Positions 27,034-35,254 of a DNA stretch of 64,000 nt are shown piece after piece. The stretch lies in contig SECP01000004.1 of NCBI GenBank assembly GCA_004193285.1, forward strand, positions 62,001 through 126,000. The letters are read 5' to 3'. Below the pieces are notes generated by a model, which searched no databases, was not told where the DNA came from, and was given only the letters and a program-made list of their open reading frames with translations. This stretch comes from Myxococcales bacterium. Its GTDB lineage: Bacteria; Myxococcota_A; Polyangia; Polyangiales; Polyangiaceae. Made by a program: the position numbers and the translations under genes. Within the stretch, counting starts at the first letter, position 1. Each line of letters starts with the position of its first letter.

Positions 27034-27693
27034 TTGGTGGAGGTGACGCAAGCCGGCCAGCGTTCGCTGGAGCTGTCGGAGGCGCTCGCGTGGCGCCGAG
27101 TTTCCAGCGTCGAGGTAGCGGCACAGGGACTGTTGGTCGGCCTCAACGCCGGCGAATGGGGCGGAGGCTTGCGGCGCATCGCTCCCTCGGGCGAGGTCGT
27201 CATGATCGAAAGCAACGAAAGCAACCAACCGTGCGGCGGGCCGCTGAACCCTCAGTGCGACCCGGTGCACGCCATCGCGACGCTGCCGTGGAAGCCGAAT
27301 TGCGTCGGGTTGGCCGTCGGTCTCCGGCACGGGGCCTCTCACGGGCGCATCGCCGAGGTGTGCGGCGACGAGGTGCGGAGCCTCTACTACCGAGCGATGC
27401 CACCCAATTCGCACTCGCCTGAAGTCGCCGCGCCCAGCGCGGACGCAGGAGAGCCGCGCATCTCGGTGGCCTTTTTCGGGCTGGCCCGCGTCGGCGACTC
27501 GCTGCTCGCTTCCGCGGTGGACGGCCTCTATCGGTTACGAGCTTCGGGCGCGGACTACCTCGGGCCGCTACCGGACCCACAAACCCGAGGTGACTTTGGC
27601 GTGAGCTTTGCGGTTCCGGGTGTCGTACTGGTGGCGCGCCACCTGCCCGCGCGCTGGGGCACCTTTGATGCCCCATTGCTCGTGCAGCGCTGA
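27034..27693 (+). CDS. Propeller-like hypothetical protein, 5' end uncertain
   Basis: The listed CDS is the shortest defensible one (219 aa from a TTG at 27034). The protein-like frame extends to about 26840. It shows repeating beta motifs (VEVTQAGQRSLELSE, GGGLRRIAPSGEVVMIES, VDGLYRLRASGADYLGPL), a CGGPLNPQCDP Cys pair and no family I can name. As listed it lacks a signal peptide, which could lie in the missing 5' part. It directly follows the large lipoprotein and has a similar propeller-like style, so the two may act together. Its stop is 4 bp from the convergent PilZ gene. Confidence 0.6.
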   Translation: MVEVTQAGQRSLELSEALAWRRVSSVEVAAQGLLVGLNAGEWGGGLRRIAPSGEVVMIESNESNQPCGGPLNPQCDPVHAIATLPWKPNCVGLAVGLRHGASHGRIAEVCGDEVRSLYYRAMPPNSHSPEVAAPSADAGEPRISVAFFGLARVGDSLLASAVDGLYRLRASGADYLGPLPDPQTRGDFGVSFAVPGVVLVARHLPARWGTFDAPLLVQR

Positions 27694-27701
27694 CGCGTCA
27701 G
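27690..27701. terminator. Palindrome CTGACGCGTCAG spanning two convergent stop codons, second copy
   Basis: This is identical in sequence and arrangement to 14017-14028: two TGA stops, one on each strand, 4 bp apart inside a 12-bp palindrome. The flanking GC and T bases also match. A bidirectional terminator role is speculative. Confidence 0.3.
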
Positions 27702-29614
27702 TGCTTCGGCTTGGCGGCCGCCGCGGGCTTGGTCTTCGACTTGTCCTTCGCGCTCGGCAAGGACGCGGTCGCGGTCGGCTTTTCGACCTTCTTCGGCTCG
27801 GAAGCGCCCAGCAAGATTTCGATGAAGTCGCGCCGGAGTCGCGTCTTGTAGGCGGGGATGCCGTCCTTGAACTGGAAGGTGATCTGCGCCCCGTTCGGGG
27901 TATTCACGGTTCGGACGCGCGCGATGCGCGGGTCGCGCTTGGCGATGGCGGCGCCTTGCTCCATCACCTTGCGGTTCGGCACCACGACCGTAAAGCCCGT
28001 CGGCTGGAGCGAGCCTTGCAGCGCGTCGCCCGCCGAATCCAGACGCAAGCGGTGAATGACCGGCGTCGAGAGCTTGCCGCGGCCCCAGGGCGCCACGTCC
28101 TCGGGCTTCTTGCCGGACTTGGACTTGCCGGACTTGGAGTCGCCCTCCTCCGGGAAGGTCTCGTCATCCGCCGCCGCCGATACGGAGGCTTTGGCTTCCG
28201 CCCTTTCGGCCGCTTCTTCGGACGCGGCGTCGCTGCTGGGCGGGGGCGCGAGCGGCGCGGGCTCCATGGTGGCCATGGGCTGCGCGCCGAACAGCGGCAC
28301 GTCGGCTGAAACGACGCCATTGGCCTCGGTGAGCGCGTTCGGCGCTTCCGCCTTGGCGCCCGGCGCGGTGGCCCCGGTGGCAGCGGCCGCCGGCGCGGCG
28401 TTGCCGACGACCGCTTCGGCCTTGGGCAGGGTGGCTTCGGCGCCGGGCGGCGGAGCTCCGTGGCGCGTCGCGAGCGCGAGGAGGGTGGCGAGCATCACCG
28501 CGACGCCGGCCGACGCCATCATCTTCTTCTTCTTGGGCAGCGCCGTCCAAACCCCGACGAGCCCCGGCTTCTGCTCACCGCTCGTCTCGACGCTGGCGCT
28601 CGACGATTGCGGCCGCAATCGCTGGCCGGTGGGGGCGGGAGCGGTGGGAGCGGGAGCGGTGGTGCGGCGTTGAGGCGGCTTCTCGCGCTTGGAGGCCTCT
28701 TTCGCTTTGGCGGCCGCGCCGCGCAGTAGACCGGAAAGATTGCTCACGGCCGCGCTGGATAGCGCCGCCACGCGCTTACCGGCGGAGACCGCGGCAACCC
28801 CTGCGTGGGTCGCGGCGACGCCGAGCTTGCCACGTAGCGCCTCCACCTCGCGGTCGCCTTCGTCATCCATGGAGTCGTCAACGCGACCGCTGGAGACGGA
28901 GACGTTATCGCTCGGAATGCGCAGCGTGCGCGGCAAGGCTTGGCCGGAGAGGTCGGCCACGCTCGGCTCCGGCGTCGTCTCCTCCGCCCCTTCGTAACGC
29001 AGCGCCACCACCAGCTGCGGCACCTTGTTCTCCGGATCGATGGCGACGTTCACCGAATCGATGTGGGCGGTGCGGCGGCCGCCGCGCTCCAGATCTTCGA
29101 TCTCGAGGCGACGACCCACCTTCAAAAACTCGAGGCTCGACCCCACCTGCACGCGCCCGGTGTCGCCGGAGCGCACGCGCGCCTTCATGGGCGAGCCCAG
29201 GCCGTCGATGTGAAGCCGCACCTTGGCGCCGTTGACGTGCGGCGCTTCTTCCGCCGCGGGCTCGCTTTCGGCGCCCTTGGCCTTGTCGCCTTCGCACAGG
29301 TCACGGAGCACGCTCACGCTGTTCGCGTCGAGGGCCGTGAACTCGACGCCGAACTCGCCGCCCCGCGCGCCCTCGCGCCGCCAGGCCACGACGCCTTCCA
29401 CGACGATCTCCCGTCCCTGCTCCTCGAACCGGCACACCAGCGGCGCGCCTTGGTCGGGTAGGTAGGCGGTGCGCAAATGCATGCCGCGCGCGCTCACGTC
29501 GACCGACTCCGCCTCGAAGGCCGGAGTTCCGGGCTCGTTGCCCACGACCTCGACCAGCGTCTCGACCGCCAACCGGCTTTGGCCTTCGGCCCTGCGTTCT
29601 TGTGCTTGCGTCAT
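27698..29614 (-). CDS. PilZ-domain protein with one transmembrane helix and a periplasmic AMIN-like domain
   Basis: The 638-aa protein starts at ATG 29614. Residues 1-110 are PilZ-like: the second c-di-GMP motif DVSARG is intact at 39-44, while the first (RxxxR) is not in its usual spacing (Arg7, Arg8 and Arg14 are the candidates). A second PilZ-like unit lies near 130-210 (KVRLHIDGLGSPMKARV). A low-complexity region follows, then one transmembrane helix near residues 370-390 (MMASAGVAVMLATLLAL). Beyond an Ala/Pro linker, the C-terminal part contains HRLRLDSAGDALQGSLQ and RDFIEILLG, resembling AMIN domains that bind peptidoglycan or secretin partners. This would link a cytoplasmic second-messenger sensor to the cell wall. 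It is divergent from the double-FHA gene across 112 bp. Confidence 0.75.
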   Translation of the reverse strand: MTQAQERRAEGQSRLAVETLVEVVGNEPGTPAFEAESVDVSARGMHLRTAYLPDQGAPLVCRFEEQGREIVVEGVVAWRREGARGGEFGVEFTALDANSVSVLRDLCEGDKAKGAESEPAAEEAPHVNGAKVRLHIDGLGSPMKARVRSGDTGRVQVGSSLEFLKVGRRLEIEDLERGGRRTAHIDSVNVAIDPENKVPQLVVALRYEGAEETTPEPSVADLSGQALPRTLRIPSDNVSVSSGRVDDSMDDEGDREVEALRGKLGVAATHAGVAAVSAGKRVAALSSAAVSNLSGLLRGAAAKAKEASKREKPPQRRTTAPAPTAPAPTGQRLRPQSSSASVETSGEQKPGLVGVWTALPKKKKMMASAGVAVMLATLLALATRHGAPPPGAEATLPKAEAVVGNAAPAAAATGATAPGAKAEAPNALTEANGVVSADVPLFGAQPMATMEPAPLAPPPSSDAASEEAAERAEAKASVSAAADDETFPEEGDSKSGKSKSGKKPEDVAPWGRGKLSTPVIHRLRLDSAGDALQGSLQPTGFTVVVPNRKVMEQGAAIAKRDPRIARVRTVNTPNGAQITFQFKDGIPAYKTRLRRDFIEILLGASEPKKVEKPTATASLPSAKDKSKTKPAAAAKPKH

Positions 29615-29726
29615 GCTGCCTCCAAGCCTCGGCTCCAGGGTCGGACGCACCAGGCTTGTCCCTCGAGTACGCGGACCGCTGCCCTTTGGCCAAGTTTTGG
29701 CAATTGCGGTAAGCACCTGGAGCCCC

Positions 29727-30698
29727 ATGGCGCTCACCGTCGTCGTTCGCAGCGGCGACCACCCCAGCCCGCTAAAAATTAGCCTAGATGCCCCCCGCAT
29801 CGTCATCGGCCGTGGGGAGGGCTGCGAAATCCGCCTGCCGGATCCGAGCGTGAGCCATCGCCACGCCTCCATCCGCCAGCGCGGCAGCGACTACGTGGTC
29901 GTCGACGAAGGAAGCACCAACGGCACCTTCGTCGGCCCCGTACGCCTCTCCCCCCAGGCTCCGCGCATGGTCCGGAGCGGCGAGCTGGTGCGCGTCGGCC
30001 GCATTTGGCTGGAGCTCACGGTCGAGAGCGTTCGCACTACGGATGAGCCGCAGCTCGCCACCCGCGAGATCGCGCTCGCCCTCGTCTCCTCGGCGCTAGC
30101 CGCGCAAGGCGAGGCCGCCGCCGTGAAGGTGATCGTGCGCGAAGGACCCGATGCCGGAAAAGAGCTCGCGCTCACGGAGCCAGGCCGCACCTACGTCGTC
30201 GGCCGCGGACAAGGCGCGGACCTCGCGCTCACCGACACGGACGCCTCGCGCCGCCACGTCGAAATCTCGCGCCGGGGCGGCGCGTTGTGGGTGAAAGATC
30301 TCGGCTCCAAGAACGGCGCCGAGCTCGCGGAGACCGCGCTCACGCCCAACAAAGACACTCCGTGGCCACGCGGTAAGCGAGTGAAGCTCGGCAGCACCTG
30401 GCTCGGCTACGAAGACCCCGTCGCGGAGGCGCTCGTCGAGCTGGAAGCGGGCAGCGACGAGAAGATGCGGGACCAGGACTCGGTGGATCCCCCGACCAGC
30501 GCGCCCAAGAGCGACTCCCCGCCCCCATCGATGGCCGAAGGCGGGTCCGCCCCCATCGCACGGGTGCCGCAGAAATCCCCTCAAAAACGCGCCGAGGCCG
30601 GCGGGTTCCGCACCGCCGACCTCGTCATCGCCCTGCTCGCGCTCATCGTCTTGACCGCGAGCGTGGTGGGCATCGTCTGGCTCTCCCGGATGAAGTGA
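29727..30698 (+). CDS. Tandem FHA-domain protein with C-terminal membrane anchor
   Basis: The 323-aa protein starts at ATG 29727. FHA domain 1 (about residues 20-90) has IGRGEGCEIRL, SVSHRHASI and EGSTNGTFV. FHA domain 2 (about 135-215) has VGRGQGADLAL, DASRRHVEI and LGSKNGAEL. Both therefore keep the Gly-Arg, Ser-xx-His and Asn-Gly residues that bind phosphothreonine. A Pro/Ser linker precedes one transmembrane helix near 297-318, so both FHA domains face the cytoplasm as a C-tail anchored protein. It is expected to read out phosphorylation by Hanks-type kinases, of which this window has four. Which one is its partner is unknown. Confidence 0.88.
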   Translation: MALTVVVRSGDHPSPLKISLDAPRIVIGRGEGCEIRLPDPSVSHRHASIRQRGSDYVVVDEGSTNGTFVGPVRLSPQAPRMVRSGELVRVGRIWLELTVESVRTTDEPQLATREIALALVSSALAAQGEAAAVKVIVREGPDAGKELALTEPGRTYVVGRGQGADLALTDTDASRRHVEISRRGGALWVKDLGSKNGAELAETALTPNKDTPWPRGKRVKLGSTWLGYEDPVAEALVELEAGSDEKMRDQDSVDPPTSAPKSDSPPPSMAEGGSAPIARVPQKSPQKRAEAGGFRTADLVIALLALIVLTASVVGIVWLSRMK

Positions 30699-30705
30699 GC
30701 GCGCC

Positions 30706-31770
30706 TCAGGGCTTCGGCAAGGGCGGCCCGCAGTAGCTGGCGCAGGTTTCGATGTCACCGGGGATGAGGCAGTCCATCTGCATTCGCGTCTTGATGTGCG
30801 AGCCGGCGTAGTAGGTGCAGAGCTCCGGCAAGCAAGTCGTGTTCGGGCCGCACGGCTCCGCGCGGTTCGGGTCCCCGAAGACGACCCCCGGCACGCCGCC
30901 GTAGTAGCTCATCGGGTGGTAGTAGGTCGCACGCAGGTACGGGTCCTCCAGGCTCGTCTTGTAGGTGGTGTCCGTGAGCCACGCGATCGGATCGGTCACG
31001 ACCTCTTGCGGCCCCTTCGCGCCGACCACGAAGCCGGTGAACGCCTTGGCGCACGTCGCCGCGCAAGCGGAGGCAGACTCGCAGCCCTTCCCTTCGAGCG
31101 GGCTCGTCACCCGATAGAGCGAGTTCTCCTCGAGCAGGTCGAACACGTTCAGCGGCGGCGCTGCGAGCTCCGAGCCGGAATCGAGCAGAGTGAGCGATGC
31201 TCGGGTCACACCGGGCGCGTCCACCGAGAGGCGCGCATCCACCTCGGCGGAGGGCTCCGATAGTGACCGCTCCACGACGGCAATCGTGTCGTGCCCGATG
31301 GCGTTAATGACGCGCGACTTGCTCCAGGTTGGGCAGCTCGTGATGCCGCTGGCGTTCAGCTCCTCTTGCGCGGCTTCGAAGCGCTCGACCAGGCACTCCG
31401 CGGCAAAAGGCGCGCGCTCGCCGCGCCGCTGCACGGAGAGCACCTGCTTGATCTTGCTCATCCGCGACGGGTCGAGCGGGCAGCTCCGGAAGCTCGGCGT
31501 GAGCAAGCCGTCTTCGCCAACATGGTAGAGTCGCGAATCCACCGTTCCCAGGCACTGCGCGGTCAGCTCTCCCAGCGCTGCGAGGTACGAGTCGTAACGG
31601 AAGCATTCACGGGTCGCGCCGCCAGGTTGCACTGCCGCGCGGACCGCGCTCTCCCCTTCGATGCCCGTCGTGACGGGACTTGCGTCCGGTCCTACCGACT
31701 GCGGCTCTCCGGAGCACCCCAGACTCAGCGCGGCCACCCACAAACCCAACGAGTACTTGTTCATCGCCAC
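30706..31770 (-). CDS. Cys-rich lipoprotein, paralogue A of a tandem pair
   Basis: The 354-aa protein has a lipobox ending at Cys19 (LSLGC). It aligns along most of its length with the neighbour at 31920-33242: FRYDSYLAALGELTAQC, VGEDGLLTPSF, ACAATCAKAFTGFVVG, DPIAWLTDTTYKT, DPYLRATYYHPMSYYG, VFGDPNR-EPCGPN and the terminal CASYCGPPLP all have counterparts. About a dozen conserved Cys suggest a disulfide-stabilised extracytoplasmic fold. It lacks the extra N-terminal domain of its paralogue. I recognise no described family. Confidence 0.8.
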   Translation of the reverse strand: MAMNKYSLGLWVAALSLGCSGEPQSVGPDASPVTTGIEGESAVRAAVQPGGATRECFRYDSYLAALGELTAQCLGTVDSRLYHVGEDGLLTPSFRSCPLDPSRMSKIKQVLSVQRRGERAPFAAECLVERFEAAQEELNASGITSCPTWSKSRVINAIGHDTIAVVERSLSEPSAEVDARLSVDAPGVTRASLTLLDSGSELAAPPLNVFDLLEENSLYRVTSPLEGKGCESASACAATCAKAFTGFVVGAKGPQEVVTDPIAWLTDTTYKTSLEDPYLRATYYHPMSYYGGVPGVVFGDPNRAEPCGPNTTCLPELCTYYAGSHIKTRMQMDCLIPGDIETCASYCGPPLPKP

Positions 31771-31782
31771 GTCTCCCGAAAT

Positions 31783-31861
31783 GATGTCGTTCGATCCGCC
31801 CCAGTCCGCCCCATGCAGAGCCGCGGCCCTCGTTTAAATACGAGATCGGACGAACGACATC
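31783..31861. promoter_or_regulatory. Long inverted repeat upstream of paralogue A, possible operator
   Basis: The left arm GATGTCGTTCGATCCG (31783-31798) and right arm CGGACGAACGACATC (31847-31861) are complementary except for one unpaired A. They flank a 48-bp spacer that holds an AT-rich inverted repeat (CTCGT TTAAAT ACGAG, 31830-31845). The position just upstream of the minus-strand start at 31770 fits a regulator site. Confidence 0.45.
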
Positions 31862-31877
31862 AAGTGCGCCGGGAGCG

Positions 31878-31913
31878 CGCGCTGGCATTCCTGCTTCCGA
31901 GAATGCCAGCGCG
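31878..31913 (-). terminator. Strong hairpin after paralogue B
   Basis: A perfect 13-bp stem (31878-31890 with 31901-31913) around a 10-nt loop sits 6 bp beyond the minus-strand stop at 31920. It has no U tract, so it is either a factor-assisted terminator or an mRNA 3'-end stabiliser. Confidence 0.5.
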
Positions 31914-31919
31914 GCCAGG

Positions 31920-33242
31920 TCACGGAAGCTTCGAGCCGCAGAACGACACGCAGGTGTCGAGGTTCGCCGGGTCCAAGCAATCCTTCTGCAGGAAGGTCTT
32001 GAGGTGGGTACCCGCGAAGTAGCTGCACTGCTCGGGACCGCATAGCGGGTCGGCGCTGTTGGGACCACAGGGCTCGAAGCGCGAATAGTCGCCGAACAGG
32101 ACGCCGGGCAGAGGCCCGTAGTACGACATCGGGTGATAGTACGTCGCGCGCAGAAACGGGTCCGCTGCCTTGGACTTGTAGGTCGTATCCAAGAGCCACG
32201 CGATCGGATCGGTGAGGACCGTATTGCCTTCGCCGCTGAGCACGAAGCCGGGAAACGCGCTCGCGCAGATTGCGGCGCATTCTGCACCGGTCTTGCATGC
32301 GCCCGGGTCCGCACCCGGCGACACGTCGTAAAAGCTGTTCTCTTTCAGCAGCTCCAAAACCGGGAGGGGACGACCGGTGTCCTGGGCAGGAAGCCTGGGC
32401 AGCTCCGCCTCGACCTTCGCGAGTACCTCCGCCGTGATCTCATTGACGATGCGGGCCTTCTTCCAAACGCCGCAAGACTTGACGCCGCTGGCGGCGAACT
32501 TCGCTTGGGCCACGTCGAAACGACCAGCGAGGCATTGCTTCGCGAACGGTAGGCGCGCGGTGCGCTGCTGGATGGACAGCAGCTGGCGAATCTTCCTGAG
32601 CACGGTCCCCGTGCTGTCGTTCGGGCACTTGTCGAACGCAGGGGTCAACAGGCCGTCCTTGCTGACGCTGTAGAGACGGGGGTCGACGGTGCCTTGGCAC
32701 TCAGCCGTTAGCTCTGCCAGCGCCGCGGTGTACGAATCGTACGCCTTGCAATCTTGCACGCCGATGCGAATGTCCACGCTGCCGCTACCGAAAGCGACGT
32801 CGCCGCTCGTCGTGACGAATCCGAAGAAGGCGTCGGCCACGGTCTTGCCCGTGACCTCGAACGATAGCGGGTTGGAGGTTACGAGCTGCGCGCTGACCGC
32901 GGTGAACGTCTTGCCGTCCGTTCCGCGCTTCTCCAGCACCCACCCCTTCTCGAGCTGGATCGAGTACGTGCCGAGGGGCAGCACCTCCGTGTGCACGGGC
33001 GTGTCGGCGAGGGGCTTCACGACGCGGGGCTTGCCGGCTAGCGCTGGCCCGGTGATCGTGAAGGTGGCGAGATTGAGGCGGTAAAAGCCGTCCCCGGACG
33101 AGGTCGTGAGCGGAATGCTCAAGCTGCCAGAGGCGCTGTCATCGACGCTGGCGATCTGCTCGCCGTTGGTGTCGATGGGGGTGCTCGAGCAAGCCCCGAC
33201 GACGAAGGTGAGGAGCGCTACGCTCAGTAGTTGCCTAACCAT
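31920..33242 (-). CDS. Cys-rich lipoprotein, paralogue B of a tandem pair
   Basis: The 440-aa protein has a lipobox ending at Cys18 (VVGAC). Residues of about 35-140 form an additional beta-rich domain (FYRLNLATFTITGPAL, TYSIQLEKGWVLEKRG) absent from paralogue A. From about residue 165 (DSYTAALAELTAEC) it follows the paralogue closely, including ECAAICASAFPGFVLSG, DPIAWLLDTTYKSK, RATYYHPMSYYGPLPG and CVSFCGSKLP. Similarity is visible at DNA level too (around 32110-32165 against 30890-30950), so the duplication is not ancient. Function is unknown; location is probably the outer-membrane surface or periplasm. Confidence 0.8.
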   Translation of the reverse strand: MVRQLLSVALLTFVVGACSSTPIDTNGEQIASVDDSASGSLSIPLTTSSGDGFYRLNLATFTITGPALAGKPRVVKPLADTPVHTEVLPLGTYSIQLEKGWVLEKRGTDGKTFTAVSAQLVTSNPLSFEVTGKTVADAFFGFVTTSGDVAFGSGSVDIRIGVQDCKAYDSYTAALAELTAECQGTVDPRLYSVSKDGLLTPAFDKCPNDSTGTVLRKIRQLLSIQQRTARLPFAKQCLAGRFDVAQAKFAASGVKSCGVWKKARIVNEITAEVLAKVEAELPRLPAQDTGRPLPVLELLKENSFYDVSPGADPGACKTGAECAAICASAFPGFVLSGEGNTVLTDPIAWLLDTTYKSKAADPFLRATYYHPMSYYGPLPGVLFGDYSRFEPCGPNSADPLCGPEQCSYFAGTHLKTFLQKDCLDPANLDTCVSFCGSKLP

Positions 33243-33474
33243 GGACCCGTTCTCCTTAGCGGTGAGTGTTCACGACACGCAACCTGGTCTCCCCAAACCA
33301 AGCGCAGACGAACCTCAGATAGCCGAGTCTTGTAGCGGCAGCAATGCCTGCGCCGCCATCGCATGACTGCATGAGTTACTAAAGGCGACCAATATAGCCT
33401 TGATTTCAGCCAGATACGGGGGTCCTTGCAACCGGTAGTACCGGCGCTCGTTCTCAACTACTATCTCGCGCCTC
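33243..33474. promoter_or_regulatory. Divergent intergenic region
   Basis: This 232-bp gap between divergent lipoprotein genes is less GC-rich than its surroundings and should hold promoters in both directions. A palindrome CCGGTA-G-TACCGG (33432-33444) lies about 30 bp before the ATG at 33475. I could not identify firm -35/-10 boxes. Confidence 0.4.
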
Positions 33475-34263
33475 ATGCAACGGCCGCGTATCCGGTTCGC
33501 TTGGTTGCTTCCGCTGCTGCTGTCTTCCGCATTCGCCGCATGCGCCGACGGGGATGAGCTCAGCCCCGTGGGTGTAACCCCCGAGGATGGTACCGAGGAG
33601 GGCGGCAAGGGCGGCGGCGGCGAGCCCGGCGGTGCCGGCGCGCCCTCCGGTCTGGGCGGCGGCGGTCGCACCGTCGGAGCAGGCAAGGCCGGCGCGGGCC
33701 TCGGTGGTCACGGCGGCGCCGACGACGGCACCGGCGGCGAAACCGAAGGCTCCCTCGCGGGCGCGGGCGGAAGCGCGGGCGCGGGCTCGCCAAGCGAGCA
33801 GCTGCCGCTGTGCGCGAGGCTCTCGCTCAAGACAACGCGCGCGACCAACCAATCGCGGGCGTTCGCGACCGCCATCTACTTGGACTGCAACCTTTCTTGG
33901 CTCGTGCCGCTCGACCCCAATCTCGATGAATACCGCCAGCAACTGGCGATCTGGAATCTCGAATTCTGGGGCTGCCAAGGCGAGCCGGTGACGACCTTGG
34001 GGCTCGTGTGGGGCACGCCGCGCCTGTCTGCGGGAGACGTCAGCCGACTGATCGACGCGTACCTGCTCGCTACGGACGCGCCCACCGCGGAGCTCGGACT
34101 GAGCCCCGTGGAGTACGAGGAAATGAAATCCGCCCTGGAGCGATTGGCAGCGCCCTACATCGCGGATGGCTCGGCGGAGCCTTCGAAACCACGGTGCAGC
34201 AGCGGTAACGGGGGCGCGGGGGGCGAGGCGACGAGCGCCGCCGGGGCCGGAGGCGAGCCATGA
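33475..34263 (+). CDS. Hypothetical Gly-rich lipoprotein
   Basis: The 262-aa protein has a signal peptide with lipobox FAAC (Cys23). A Gly/Ala linker of about 85 aa follows, then a 130-aa domain with CARLSLKTTRATNQSRAFA, AIYLDCNLSWLVPLDP and GDVSRLIDAYLLATDAPTAELGLSP. It closes with a second Gly/Ala tail. Three Cys remain in the domain. No family is recognised. It is the first gene of a four-gene operon and its stop overlaps the next start as ATGA. Confidence 0.78.
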   Translation: MQRPRIRFAWLLPLLLSSAFAACADGDELSPVGVTPEDGTEEGGKGGGGEPGGAGAPSGLGGGGRTVGAGKAGAGLGGHGGADDGTGGETEGSLAGAGGSAGAGSPSEQLPLCARLSLKTTRATNQSRAFATAIYLDCNLSWLVPLDPNLDEYRQQLAIWNLEFWGCQGEPVTTLGLVWGTPRLSAGDVSRLIDAYLLATDAPTAELGLSPVEYEEMKSALERLAAPYIADGSAEPSKPRCSSGNGGAGGEATSAAGAGGEP

Positions 34264-35252
34264 AGTGCTGTTTGCTCGCGGCGGCCGTGCTGCTGCTGCT
34301 TCCACGCGTCGGGGTTGCCCAAACGGAGACGCGCGCCGCAGTGGCGGAGGCGCTCTACCGACAAGCTCGCGATTTGATGGCAGCGGGCAAGTACGCGGAG
34401 GCCTGCCCGAAGTTCGCCCAGAGCCAGCAGCTGGACCCGGCAACCGGGACGCTGCTCAACCTGGCCGCGTGTCACGAAAAGCAAGGCCGCCTCGCGACGG
34501 CTTGGCTGGAGTACTCGGACGCGCTGGTCGCGGCTCGGCGCGACGGCCGCGAAGACCGGGTGGAGTACGCCCGCGCGCGGGCTCAAGAGCTCGAGCCGAA
34601 GCTGTCACGCCTCGTGCTGGTGCTCGAGCCAGGCGCCGAAGCCCCCGGCGTCACGATCGAGCTCGACGGCGCGAGCATCGGCAGCGGCGTGTTCGGCGTG
34701 CCCACCGCGGTGGATCCGGGCGAGCACACCGTCAAAGCCTCGGCGCCGGGAAAGAAGCCGAGCGTTTTCCGCGTGACCATCGGTGCGGAAGCAGAACAGC
34801 GAACGCTGACCATACCGGCTTTGCAAGACGCGCCTGTGGAGCCCACGCCCGAGCCTGCGCCGGCTCCGCTCGTCAGCAGCGTAGGGCTCGCCGCCAAGGC
34901 TCCGGGGGACCAGCTCGCGACGCGCCCGGTACCGACCTCCGTGTACATCGCCGGCGGCATCACCCTCGCCTTGGCCGCGGGCGCTGGAGTTACGGGCGTC
35001 GCGTACCTCGGCAAGAAGGCCGACTACGACGACCTGCGCAATCGAGACGGCCGCACTGCGGAAGTCGAGGACCGACACCAGAGTGCCCAGCGCTTCGCGT
35101 ACGTGAACCTCGGCCTGTGGGCTGCGACCGCCGTCGGCGCCGGCATCACCGCCTACCTTTACGTGACGCGACCGGGCGACCGCGCCATGGTTCGGCTGGA
35201 GCCTTGGGTGAGTCCGCAGATCGGTGGGCTCGGAGCCCGGGGGAGCTTCTGA
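34260..35252 (+). CDS. Exported TPR/PEGA-like protein with two C-terminal transmembrane helices
   Basis: The 330-aa protein has a cleavable signal peptide (MKCCLLAAAVLLLLPRVGVA). Residues 25-110 are TPR-like (AEALYRQARDLMAAGKYAEACPKF, LNLAACHEKQGRLATAWLEY). Residues of about 115-185 form a PEGA-like beta domain (VTIELDGASIGSGVFGVPT, GEHTVKASAPGKK). Two hydrophobic helices lie near 225-245 and 285-305. Paralogues of this layout are abundant in myxobacteria, usually without assigned function. It is translationally coupled to the lipoprotein before it and lies 2 bp before the GTG of the next gene. Confidence 0.82.
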   Translation: MKCCLLAAAVLLLLPRVGVAQTETRAAVAEALYRQARDLMAAGKYAEACPKFAQSQQLDPATGTLLNLAACHEKQGRLATAWLEYSDALVAARRDGREDRVEYARARAQELEPKLSRLVLVLEPGAEAPGVTIELDGASIGSGVFGVPTAVDPGEHTVKASAPGKKPSVFRVTIGAEAEQRTLTIPALQDAPVEPTPEPAPAPLVSSVGLAAKAPGDQLATRPVPTSVYIAGGITLALAAGAGVTGVAYLGKKADYDDLRNRDGRTAEVEDRHQSAQRFAYVNLGLWAATAVGAGITAYLYVTRPGDRAMVRLEPWVSPQIGGLGARGSF

Positions 35253-35254
35253 GC

